Assembly (NCBI GenBank): GCA_040877875.1
Contig: JBBDNC010000168.1
Location: 1 to 13,575 of the forward strand
From: JBBDNC01 sp040877875
Lineage (GTDB): Bacteria; Bacteroidota; Rhodothermia; Balneolales; Balneolaceae
DNA length: 13,575 bases
Direction of reading: 5' to 3'
The position numbers and the translations under genes were made by a program. The notes under the pieces are model-generated. The model was not told the origin of the DNA. It saw only the letters and a list, made by a program, of their open reading frames with translations, and searched no databases. Below are positions 1 to 6,032 of the stretch, one piece after another. Numbering within the stretch: the stretch's first letter is position 1; every line of letters starts with the position of its first letter.

Positions 1-135
1 TGAACTACGCAAACACTGGCAAACTACGCGTTCAAATCGATAAAAATTTTAACAGCACTTATTCCATTGTTTTCCAATGAGTTACAAAAATTCAAAAAGT
101 CCTTAACGGGACACTAGTGATTAAAAAAAACTATT
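1..135. other. Leader region, no confident gene
   Basis: No gene can be supported here. Plus frame 2 is open from the window edge to a TAA at 41-43 and could be the last 13 codons of an upstream gene, but this is too short to judge. Plus frame 1 is open from 4 to a TAG at 115-117 and has no family signature. The frame of the next gene is closed by a TGA at 118-120, so that gene must start after this point. Confidence 0.3.
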
Positions 136-1209
136 ATGGTATTTGGAGGAGCATCAGTAATCTTCGACCGTATTAGAGACCATGATTTTCACCCGATTAA
201 AGATGGTTTTACTTACGATCGGAACCTGGATACACAAGGTGTTGCCGATCTTAGGGATAGAGACTGGAAGGTTCGAACGTTTGCCGTTCGAGATTTAGTC
301 CAGCTTGGCAATTCTATTGAAGGCGATTTAATAGCTGCCTTAAACGACAGAAACAGCCATATACGACATATAGCGACAAAAGTTTTGGGTATTCTCCATT
401 CTGAAACTGCCGTATCAGATTTGGAAAAAACACTTCTTGAAGATGATGATGAAGTGGTACGGGCACAGGCAGCCGTTTCTATCTGGCAGATCGGAAAAAA
501 ACGTTCGCTTGGCGCACTTCGTAAGGCGAAAACCAGTGACGAATCGAAAGATGTTATGCATCAGGCTGAACTTGCCATCCATGCCATTAGAAAGGGATAC
601 ACTGCAACTCCGGAGTTGAAAAAAGCCTATGAAAATATAAGCGAACAAACCTTTAATGAAGTGGAAGAAGGTAAAAAGGCCCCTGATTTTACGCTGCCCG
701 ATACCGACGAAAATGAGTGGAGACTCTCAGATAAAATCGGTGAGAAACCTATCGTATTGATCTGGATCTTTGCCGACTGGTGTCCGGTATGCCACAACGA
801 ATTTTCTGAGTTAATTGAAATGCGGGAAGAGTTGGAACCTGAAATTCAGTTTGCCACACTTGAATGCCACGATTTATATCCGGCCCGGGTGATGGTTGGC
901 AAAGAATTTGAGCCTAAATACTGGTTTTCTGATAAACCTTTTTACAAAAAGTATGTAAAAAAAATATGGTGGCCTCATTTGGCGGACCGAGCAGCTCTGG
1001 TGGGCATGCGCTACGGTGTCCAACCGATGGCTTATACGGTTCATGCCGAATGGATCAACCGGCCTGCCGTGGTTATTATTGATGAGGAAGGGATGGTTCG
1101 AGTTACTTATTATGGAACATTTTGGGGTGACCGACCCTCCATTAAGGATATTCAGCAAATGATACAGAATCGAACATATAATTTTGTATCACCTGAAAAA
1201 TTAGAATGA
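136..1209 (+). CDS. HEAT-repeat protein fused to a thioredoxin-like (redoxin) domain
   Basis: This 357-aa protein has two parts. Residues about 33-153 form alpha-helical HEAT-like repeats with the usual D-x-x-V-R pattern (DRDWKVRTFAV at 41-51, DRNSHIRHIA at 71-80, DDDEVVRAQA at 103-112). Residues about 180-345 form an AhpC/TlpA-type thioredoxin fold, opened by KAPDFTLPDTDE and carrying the redox motif WCPVC at 215-219. The strand RPAVVIIDEEG (309-319) fits the cis-Pro edge of the fold. No signal peptide or membrane helix is seen, so it is probably cytoplasmic. HEAT repeats usually bind partner proteins and the WCxxC centre usually exchanges disulfides; a scaffolded thiol oxidoreductase is an inference. 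An in-frame TGA at 118-120 makes the ATG at 136 the first usable start. There is no clear ribosome site. Its stop overlaps the ATG of the antiporter remnant (ATGA, 1206-1209). The true substrate is unknown. Confidence 0.85.
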   Translation: MVFGGASVIFDRIRDHDFHPIKDGFTYDRNLDTQGVADLRDRDWKVRTFAVRDLVQLGNSIEGDLIAALNDRNSHIRHIATKVLGILHSETAVSDLEKTLLEDDDEVVRAQAAVSIWQIGKKRSLGALRKAKTSDESKDVMHQAELAIHAIRKGYTATPELKKAYENISEQTFNEVEEGKKAPDFTLPDTDENEWRLSDKIGEKPIVLIWIFADWCPVCHNEFSELIEMREELEPEIQFATLECHDLYPARVMVGKEFEPKYWFSDKPFYKKYVKKIWWPHLADRAALVGMRYGVQPMAYTVHAEWINRPAVVIIDEEGMVRVTYYGTFWGDRPSIKDIQQMIQNRTYNFVSPEKLE

Positions 1210-1449
1210 TGATGAAAAAAATTTTAATAACTGTTTTCTATTTATTGTTGGTTTGGTTTTTCTCATTTTGGGAGCAGAAGTGTTGTTGGACCGCGGGGCA
1301 TCGAAGATAGCGGCTGGCTTTGGGAATTTCTCCGCTGATCATCAGTTTAACAATCGTGGCATTCGGAACAATTTCACCAGAATTGGCAACCAGTATCATA
1401 CCTCTCACACCCATCACAGCCAAACCATTATTCTATCTTTACTCCTTTA
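1206..1449 (+). pseudogene. Remnant of a Ca2+/Na+ antiporter (CaCA family), 5' part only
   Basis: Three reading frames must be joined to see this gene. It starts at ATGs at 1206/1209/1212 that overlap the stop of the preceding gene. After the A7 run at 1215-1221 the homology moves to another frame (LFIVGLVFLILGAEVLLDRG then ASKIAAGFG). At a GGG near 1321-1323 it moves again to GISPLIISLTIVAFGT then ISPELATS. The last part is the alpha-1 repeat of CaCA exchangers, with the G-T-x-x-P-E ion-binding core, preceded by the usual first membrane helix. After about 70 residues the similarity ends and a stop follows at 1447-1449. CaCA exchangers have around ten membrane helices, so most of the gene is missing. 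Both slips lie at homopolymers, so sequencing error could explain those, but not the loss of the 3' part. It is probably cut off by the accessory region that starts next to it. Confidence 0.75.
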
Positions 1450-1468
1450 AATAGAATAAGGAAATCTA

Positions 1469-1488
1469 TATTCCAATGGATTGGAATA
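1469..1488. repeat. Perfect 9-bp inverted repeat
   Basis: TATTCCAAT and its exact complement flank a 2-base centre (GG). The loop is too tight for a stable RNA hairpin, so a protein-binding dyad is more likely than a terminator. It lies between the cut-off antiporter remnant and the 3' end of the fic gene, close to the inferred boundary of the accessory region. Its function is unknown. Confidence 0.5.
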
Positions 1489-1560
1489 AGGCTATGCCGC
1501 CAGGTCTTCTATCACATCCGGAATGAACACATCAAACAATACATGAGTTACCGTCTGTAA

Positions 1561-2745
1561 CTAAATTGTTCCTTCCGGATACAGGGCCGGAAAATAATAT
1601 CCAACCACTTTGGGAGGGATATGAAAACGCAACGGACTTCGATGACTGTCAGATATAACCAATTCCTCTTCTTCCATCTGGCTCGTAAGATCTCTGGCGG
1701 TTCGTTCACCCATTCCAATCAGGCGTTTTACTTCTCCTCTTGGCAGTTCTCCGCGAATCATTACTTCAGCCAGTACATATCTGGCTTCTTCTCTAAGGGG
1801 TTTCTCACCTTCAATCATATTTTTTGATCTGAAATCAGCATACCCAAAAATTCTTTCTCGAAACTTTTCGAGTTGAAGGAGCCTGCTCATAAATTCCACC
1901 TGATCAAGCGCAACATCAAAAAAGAATTTACAAAAACCGGTAAGTGCGTGTTCCGAAAGATTTCCGCGTCCATCATAATTACCCTGCTTGTGGGCATCCG
2001 CACTGGCCAGAAATCGTTTATAATCATCATCTCTTCTGGCAAGGCCGCGTGACATTGTCCACAACCCATATGAACCTATGTTCGCTTTTCTCATATATGC
2101 ATAACTGAAGAGCCGGGTTACCCTTCCGTTTCCATCTAAAAAAGGGTGAATCCATGCCAGCCTGTGGTGACTTGCTGCTACAGCCAACAGCGTTTTATGG
2201 CCATATAATCGGTTGGTAGAATATGCTTCCTCAAACTTTTTTAGAAAACCGTCAAGGCTATTCGCTACTGGCGGGATGTGATCCCCAACTTTAACTTCCC
2301 GTTCTCTTACAGCCCCGGGCACCATCCAGATCATTTCATTCGTATCCGGGTGGCGTATTTCCAGAAAAGAGTCCGGAACCCGCTCATAGAACTCTTTATG
2401 GATATGGCATAAAAAATCCCGAGAACAAACCTCAAGTTTTTCATCCTCTTTCAGCCATTTGTCTATCAGGGTCTGAACCTCAATATGTGCTACATTCAGC
2501 AGTTGCAGTCGTTTTAATTGTTCATCACTGCTGTACTCCCTTTTCACAGCTTTTTCAATATCTGACGGTTTGGTGTGCTCCCCTTCAATACGGTTTGAAT
2601 AGTAACTGTTAATATGGCGGATAAGCCGGATCACTTCTCTTCGGGTAACCGGGTTCAGCATGTTCTGCAACCCGGCTGCCTTGCCATACACTTCCATGGC
2701 CAGGTCTGCCAGGGCTTTGTCTTCCTTCGGAAAAAGGGGCTCCAT
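1561..2745 (-). CDS. Fic family AMP-transferase with winged-helix C-terminus (5' end in assembly gap)
   Basis: Fic enzymes usually transfer AMP from ATP to a hydroxyl group of a target protein. Counting from the ATG at 2745, the catalytic motif HPFLDGNGRVTR is complete at residues 200-211: His200 is the catalytic base and the GNGR loop holds phosphate. A beta-hairpin flap region that docks the target lies before it (about 130-160). SNRIEG at 50-55 matches the inhibitory motif (S/T)xxxE(G/N) in front of the Fic core, which makes this a class II, self-inhibited Fic protein. Residues about 318-375 look like a winged helix (GMGERTARDLTSQM). The frame stays open upstream of 2745 into the N run, and relatives usually have some residues before a similar HxMEPL stretch. 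The real start is therefore probably inside the gap. After the TAG the same frame runs on for 22 more codons to another TAG at 1493-1495; this may be chance. The target protein is unknown. Confidence 0.9.
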   Translation of the reverse strand: MEPLFPKEDKALADLAMEVYGKAAGLQNMLNPVTRREVIRLIRHINSYYSNRIEGEHTKPSDIEKAVKREYSSDEQLKRLQLLNVAHIEVQTLIDKWLKEDEKLEVCSRDFLCHIHKEFYERVPDSFLEIRHPDTNEMIWMVPGAVREREVKVGDHIPPVANSLDGFLKKFEEAYSTNRLYGHKTLLAVAASHHRLAWIHPFLDGNGRVTRLFSYAYMRKANIGSYGLWTMSRGLARRDDDYKRFLASADAHKQGNYDGRGNLSEHALTGFCKFFFDVALDQVEFMSRLLQLEKFRERIFGYADFRSKNMIEGEKPLREEARYVLAEVMIRGELPRGEVKRLIGMGERTARDLTSQMEEEELVISDSHRSPLRFHIPPKVVGYYFPALYPEGTI

Positions 2746-2751
2746 ATGCCG

Positions 2752-2851
2752 NNNNNNNNNNNNNNNNNNNNNNNNNNNNNNNNNNNNNNNNNNNNNNNNN
2801 NNNNNNNNNNNNNNNNNNNNNNNNNNNNNNNNNNNNNNNNNNNNNNNNNNN
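2752..2851. other. Assembly gap of 100 Ns
   Basis: There are exactly 100 N characters, the usual placeholder for a scaffold join of unknown size. The gap hides the start of the fic gene and any promoter or small partner gene (for example an antitoxin) upstream of it. Gene order across this point is therefore an assembly claim, not a direct reading. Confidence 0.98.
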
Positions 2852-3169
2852 TGTAAGATTATGAGTAACAATATATTATATATTTTTATTATACAAAATA
2901 GTTGCTTTAATTTGCCAGTTGTAATGCCGGTTACATTTCCCGTCGTTCAGAAAAGAAAGAGAAGAGCTTAGCCAACCAACAGAATACCGCTTCACTTACC
3001 GATGCAAAAAGTGAAGTAAATTCTATTTATGAAAGAATAAAATTTGTACAAATAGCAGATTAGCAACAAATTTCAATAATTCCGGGATATTGAAGACAGC
3101 TGGTTCTATACTCTGTACTCATCCATAAGTCAGAACTATTCATTCATTTCAGTGCTGGGTTGATTCACC
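2852..3169. other. Gene-poor stretch with one coding-like orphan frame
   Basis: No complete gene is seen. A plus-strand frame is open from after a TAA near 2911 to a TAG at 3061-3063 (about 48 codons). It reads like a charged protein tail (SRRSEKKEKSLANQQ, then DAKSEVNSIYERIKF) but has no ATG start and no family I recognise. It may be the end of a gene whose 5' part was lost at the gap, or chance. The rest (3064-3169) shows nothing. Confidence 0.25.
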
Positions 3170-3628
3170 TTATTCCTCTAACTCAATCGGGTCTTTTAAT
3201 GGGGAGGATTCATACATCTCTTCCGGATTTATTAGGGGCAAAACATTTTCAGCCAATATATTACCCTCAGATTTTGCTGCCATAGCCCCACGGGTAGTTG
3301 ATAAAGCTATACTCAGGAGAGTAACTGCAAGATTCTTTGGAAGTAATAATTGACTCTGATCATTTACTAACTCATTAAGGGCACTAATTTTGAATGTTGT
3401 TAGTGTGTGAATAAAACCAAGAACTTTTTCTGCTTTCTTCCCAAATTGAGCCTGTACTTTCATTTCAATTGTTACCGTGTTCTCAGCGACACTAAAAACC
3501 GGGCGAAACTGTATTTGATATCCAAAATCATCTTTATTGAAATCCTTTGGTGGTTTGTCAAATGAGTAAGATTCAATCTCAAATGAGAATAAACCAAAGG
3601 AAATTGATTTCTTTTCTTCTACGTTCAT
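3170..3628 (-). CDS. SecB-like chaperone, third gene of a TAC-type toxin-antitoxin operon
   Basis: This 152-aa protein has the outline of the SecB fold. Beta-strand-rich segments come first (FSFEIESYSF at 14-23, YQIQFRPVFSV at 37-47, TVTIEMKVQAQF at 51-62). Then there is a helix that starts at LLLPKNLAVTLLSIAL (94-109) and runs into TTRGAMA, and then ILAENVLPLINPEEMY at 124-139. The last two match the SecB pattern of a hydrophobic helix with a R-G turn followed by a proline-rich strand. Its ATG overlaps the stop of the antitoxin gene (ATGA, 3625-3628), so the two are translationally coupled. In known TAC systems a SecB-like protein protects an unstable antitoxin from aggregation and proteolysis. 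Similarity is by pattern only, and a general secretion SecB would not normally sit in such an operon. The acidic C-terminal end (DPIELEE) is typical of SecB proteins. Confidence 0.62.
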   Translation of the reverse strand: MNVEEKKSISFGLFSFEIESYSFDKPPKDFNKDDFGYQIQFRPVFSVAENTVTIEMKVQAQFGKKAEKVLGFIHTLTTFKISALNELVNDQSQLLLPKNLAVTLLSIALSTTRGAMAAKSEGNILAENVLPLINPEEMYESSPLKDPIELEE

Positions 3629-4146
3629 GCCGCAGATCTAAAATTATATTTTGTCTCGTTTTCAATGATCAAACCATCAAAAAGCTCACTATAATCAACC
3701 GGCTTACTACCTGAACTTTTACCAATATTTGCGCTATAAAATTCACCTTCTTCTATAAATGCCTCGCCATCTATGCGATAATGCTTATTCAAGGCTTCTT
3801 GCTGAATATTAAAGTGATCGGCAAAGTTTCGAATCACTTCTTTTGACATTCTCTTCTTATAATTTAAGATCTCAGAGATATAGCTTTTCCCTATACCACC
3901 GATTTTTGCAAGAGCATTTTGTGATAAGCCATGAACCTTCATCAAGGATTTAATAAGCTCAATTGGATCCATATCAGGAGCAAGACGATGCTCATCATCC
4001 CAAGTTCGGATAAGAAGATAAAGCAATTCATACTCATCAATAGCTTCCTGGCAATCCAAGCCATTGCTTACTAATTCTTCGAGCCGATTTACATACTCGA
4101 AGTATTGCTCATCACTTTTAATCACTTTGTATTTCAAAGTCTCCAT
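3625..4146 (-). CDS. higA: HigA-type antitoxin with helix-turn-helix and C-terminal extension
   Basis: HigA-family antitoxins neutralise the HigB mRNA-cleaving toxin and repress their own operon. This 173-aa protein has the family N-terminal helix (EQYFEYVNRLEELV, 13-26), then DPIELIKSLMKVHGLSQ at 60-76, which leads into a Xre/Cro helix-turn-helix (about 63-118; recognition region GIGKSYISEILNYKKRMS). Typical HigA proteins end soon after this domain (IQQEALNKHY). Here about 50 residues follow, with several aromatic residues (F130, F136, Y137, Y152, F156, Y167, F169). In TAC systems such a tail is the chaperone addiction segment that makes the antitoxin need SecB; calling it that here is inference. 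The gene starts 6 bases after the frame-repaired stop of higB and overlaps the SecB-like gene by 4 bases, so all three should be one transcript. Confidence 0.85.
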   Translation of the reverse strand: METLKYKVIKSDEQYFEYVNRLEELVSNGLDCQEAIDEYELLYLLIRTWDDEHRLAPDMDPIELIKSLMKVHGLSQNALAKIGGIGKSYISEILNYKKRMSKEVIRNFADHFNIQQEALNKHYRIDGEAFIEEGEFYSANIGKSSGSKPVDYSELFDGLIIENETKYNFRSAA

Positions 4147-4152
4147 AATCTT

Positions 4153-4496
4153 CTAATACTTATCTACTGTGTATTGTTCGTTTCGGTCATTCAGAACATC
4201 GTACTCTGCGTGAGTTCCAATCCATTTCACAAAAATAGTAACAGTATCAATCGTATCATTAAAATGATAGGAACAAATAATTCGGTACTTGTTTCCTCCT
4301 ATATCAAAACAGACACGATCACTTTTATTGCCTAAAACATCAACGTTTTTTTGCCAAACAGGTCTACAAAATCCTGTGGTTTCTTTATATCTCCACTTTT
4401 TATGATTTCAACCCACCGTACAAACGCTCCAGTTGATGTTGCATGCTCATATGCATAATCCAGAACCGTTTTCTCTTTAATAAGGTGAACCTTCAT
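4153..4496 (-). pseudogene. higB: HigB-type mRNA interferase toxin, frame broken at an A7 run
   Basis: HigB toxins are RelE-fold ribonucleases that cut mRNA on the ribosome. The ATG at 4496 opens a frame of only 54 codons that stops at a TAG at 4332-4334. If the frame is shifted by -1 within the A7 run (4346-4352), a full 114-aa HigB appears. It begins MKVHLIKEKTVLDYAYEHA, carries RVCFDIGGNKYRIICSYHF at 61-79 and the family signature KWIGTHAEYD at 91-100, and ends at a TAG at 4153-4155. The intact second half, without other stops, argues that the break is recent, an error, or bypassed by slippage on A7. No Shine-Dalgarno site is seen. A strong -35 box and a dyad lie just upstream. If the break is real and not bypassed, the toxin is inactive and only antitoxin and chaperone remain. 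Confidence 0.85.
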
Positions 4497-4523
4497 TAGT
4501 TAACGAATCTAAGCTACAAAAAA

Positions 4524-4540
4524 GTTCGCTAATTGCGAAC
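4524..4540. promoter_or_regulatory. Inverted repeat, candidate operator of the higBA operon
   Basis: GTTCGC and its perfect complement GCGAAC flank the 5-base centre TAATT. The dyad lies 28 bases before the higB ATG and covers the predicted -10 position of the minus-strand promoter. HigA antitoxins repress by binding such dyads at their own promoter. The binding itself is inference. Confidence 0.55.
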
Positions 4541-4558
4541 ATGTGTGAAATATGTCAA
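4530..4558 (-). promoter_or_regulatory. Predicted promoter of the higB-higA-secB-like operon
   Basis: On the minus strand a perfect TTGACA (4558-4553) is followed after 17 bases by CAATTA (4535-4530), a weak -10 box. A Bacteroidota-like alternative, TAGATTCG, occurs closer to the gene. The -10 region overlaps the GTTCGC/GCGAAC dyad, which fits autorepression. Confidence 0.35.
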
Positions 4559-4582
4559 TTTAATTAATCAATCATGCCCAAA

Positions 4583-4757
4583 TCAATCTTGAAAGCTCAA
4601 TAAACCAACCTCATTCAGCTCCTCTCTCACATTTCTCCAACTCGGCATATACTCTCTATTAATGACTTAAATCTATCGTTGTGGTACCGCTCCTTCAGAA
4701 TGAGGGATTCGGATCCCACAATAGGGTCATAGTCGGTATGGGAGGGCTGTCCGATAC
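4583..4757 (-). pseudogene. Tail of an unidentified gene, frameshifted
   Basis: Two minus-strand frames together read like the end of a protein. The first (4757 to about 4649) gives HTDYDPIVGSESLILKERYH followed by NDRFKSLIES. A 2-base offset at about 4649 then leads to MPSWRNVREELNEVGLLSFQ and a TGA at 4583-4585. The amino-acid make-up and the clean continuation across the offset suggest a real but broken gene. I do not recognise the family. Its upstream part abuts the hsdM relic, so the two may have been joined by a deletion. Confidence 0.4.
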
Positions 4758-4868
4758 TTATTTGATGAACAGAATGGAAAGCACATAGTCCTTGTACTGA
4801 GAGCTATCCATCCCTCCGCGCAGTTCATCACAGGTATTCAGCTCATTGCTGTTTTTTTGAAAAGTGAC
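4758..4868 (-). pseudogene. hsdM: Relic of hsdM, N-terminal helical part of a type I methylase
   Basis: HsdM is the DNA adenine methylase subunit of type I restriction-modification. Between stops at 4869-4871 and 4758-4760, one minus-strand frame reads ELNTCDELRGGMDSSQYKDY followed by VLSILFIK. This is the conserved HsdM N-terminal stretch (C-D-x-L-R-G...S-x-Y-K-x-Y-x-L-x-x-L-F-x-K). The next codons after the TAA read V-S-D, so the TAA replaces the Tyr of the usual K-Y-x-S-D motif: a single-base nonsense change. No start codon in frame, no methylase motifs and no hsdS or hsdR are present, so only a fossil remains. Identification rests on about 28 residues. Confidence 0.55.
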
Positions 4869-4879
4869 TCAAATCAATA

Positions 4880-5728
4880 CTACATTTCAAATTGATCACG
4901 ATACTTCTCATAGGGAGCATCGAGACCAATTTCCTGATAAAAGAAATCTGTAAAAGCTACACTCGATTTGATTGCCCATCTTGTACAACTACTGCCCAAA
5001 CATCGATCCGGATAGAAAGGCATTGAATCCGGCAAGAGAGTGTTTGGATTAAATTTTCCTCGTAAACGTTGGGCCATTTTGTGTTCATTGGCGCCAAATT
5101 GATTCCCAAATAAAATCCATTCTGGTTTAAAGTGGACCAATTCATCTCTCAAATCGATCAGCAAAATTACGTCTTGACATGGTTCTTTTGACTTATCAAA
5201 ACTAGTTATCTGTAATATAGAAAATGCCTGTTCATACTTATATAGCATATTCTGTCGTTCAATGCCCTTATTATTCCAAAGAGTCTTTATTTCATCTAAA
5301 ATTCTTTCATCGGCGATAGTCTCATAGTTTTTTAGCGTATTTGAAATCCCTGCAAAAAAGTCATTAATAGTGGCTTCAAGAAAAGCTACGGTTAGAATAA
5401 TTGTACTAATCGCATAGCTTCGATGCTCTGATCGAATTACAGTATCAACTTTACTATCGTCTTTATGTCTTTTCTCCAATTCGTCACATTTCTTTGCAAA
5501 CATAACTGCTGCCAAAAGGTGATCTACTGGTATTGTTGGCCATGTCTGTGCTTTCATAGAACATGCGCCCCTTCCCAGTCCAATAGAAACTGCTTCAGTA
5601 ACAAATATGATCTCGCCTAATAAAAGATCATTACTAATTTCTTCGCTTTTCAATATTCGAGTCGCTTCTTGAGATACATCACTAAGATCTTCAATATGCT
5701 CTAACTGAAATGTCAAATGAACTTCCAT
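4880..5728 (-). CDS. HEPN-like domain protein, possible RNase (main frame)
   Basis: HEPN domains are helical folds often found in toxins and defence RNases, with an R-x4-6-H active site. The frame is open from a TTG at 5752; counting from it, RDELVH at 202-207 gives R-x4-H. An earlier helix carries the typical acidic AFLEATINDFFAGI (123-136), and a C-terminal helix SSCTRWAIKSSVAFTDFFYQ (254-273) looks like the closing helix of this family. The first ATG in this frame is at 5728. However, the N-terminus expected for the family is found in another frame upstream (5691-5792), so the gene appears frameshifted near its start. It sits directly upstream of the hsdM relic and on the same strand as the TAC-like operon, which fits a defence island. 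The HEPN call rests on the motif, helix pattern and context, and RNase activity is inference. Confidence 0.55.
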   Translation of the reverse strand: MEVHLTFQLEHIEDLSDVSQEATRILKSEEISNDLLLGEIIFVTEAVSIGLGRGACSMKAQTWPTIPVDHLLAAVMFAKKCDELEKRHKDDSKVDTVIRSEHRSYAISTIILTVAFLEATINDFFAGISNTLKNYETIADERILDEIKTLWNNKGIERQNMLYKYEQAFSILQITSFDKSKEPCQDVILLIDLRDELVHFKPEWILFGNQFGANEHKMAQRLRGKFNPNTLLPDSMPFYPDRCLGSSCTRWAIKSSVAFTDFFYQEIGLDAPYEKYRDQFEM

Positions 5729-5792
5729 CCAATGAGTCGGACCATTTCTCAATGACTTCTTTCTTGCCGATCAGTTCAACATACCAACTCAT
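5691..5792 (-). pseudogene. Displaced N-terminal frame of the HEPN-like gene
   Basis: An ATG at 5792 opens a 33-aa frame that starts MSWYVELIGKKEVIEKWSDS and stops at a TGA at 5691-5693. It overlaps the main HEPN frame in a different phase. An M-x-x-Y-V-E-L-I-G opening is a sensible protein start, and the main frame continues with QLEHIEDLSDVSQEATRIL. A one-base slip between about 5705 and 5730 would join them. Without it the HEPN-like protein lacks its natural start. Confidence 0.5.
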
Positions 5793-5840
5793 ACTCTTTG
5801 TGCTAAATTATCCATGTTAATCAACCTAAAGAATGGTAAC

Positions 5841-5886
5841 GTTTTCGAGATTAATTTGATAAAATAAAATTAATGAGTTCGAAAAC
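5841..5886. repeat. Imperfect long inverted repeat (hairpin)
   Basis: Left arm 5841-5857 and right arm 5867-5886 pair as GTTTTCGA/TCGAAAAC and ATTAATTT/AAATTAAT around a small unequal bulge, with a 9-base loop. It lies upstream of the HEPN-like gene and downstream of mnmE. No T-tract follows on the minus strand, so it is not a classical terminator. It could be an operator or a weak transcript end. Confidence 0.45.
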
Positions 5887-5939
5887 ATCGTTTTTGAACG
5901 GGCTATAGTCAACACATATACAAAATTGATTGGTGTAAT

Positions 5940-6032
5940 CTATCTTTTGCCAGAACCTGTACGCGTATTAAACGGCTTCAAGAGAAAATCATCAGGTAGA
6001 TCACAAAATTGAAGTCCCAGATACTCGACCAT
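5940..6032 (-). pseudogene. Coding-like orphan fragment after mnmE
   Basis: A minus-strand frame with ATG at 6032 gives 30 residues (MVEYLGLQFCDLPDDFLLKP then FNTRTGSGKR) and stops at a TAG at 5940-5942. The same phase is open for a few codons upstream, as if this were the tail of a longer protein. The x-Y-L-G-L pattern followed by a basic end recalls C-termini of sulfotransferases, but this is too little to name it. It may be debris at the island edge. Confidence 0.25.

Noticed and set aside
1469..1488. The 9-bp inverted repeat as a terminator of the fic gene
   Set aside because: The centre is only two bases and no T-run follows on the minus strand, so a terminator hairpin would not form well. 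I kept it as a dyad only.
1493..1560. Stop-codon readthrough of fic (22 in-frame codons after TAG)
   Set aside because: The peptide (LQTVTHVLFDVFIPDVIEDL...) reads well, but 22 codons without a stop is not rare, and the Fic winged helix is already complete before the TAG.
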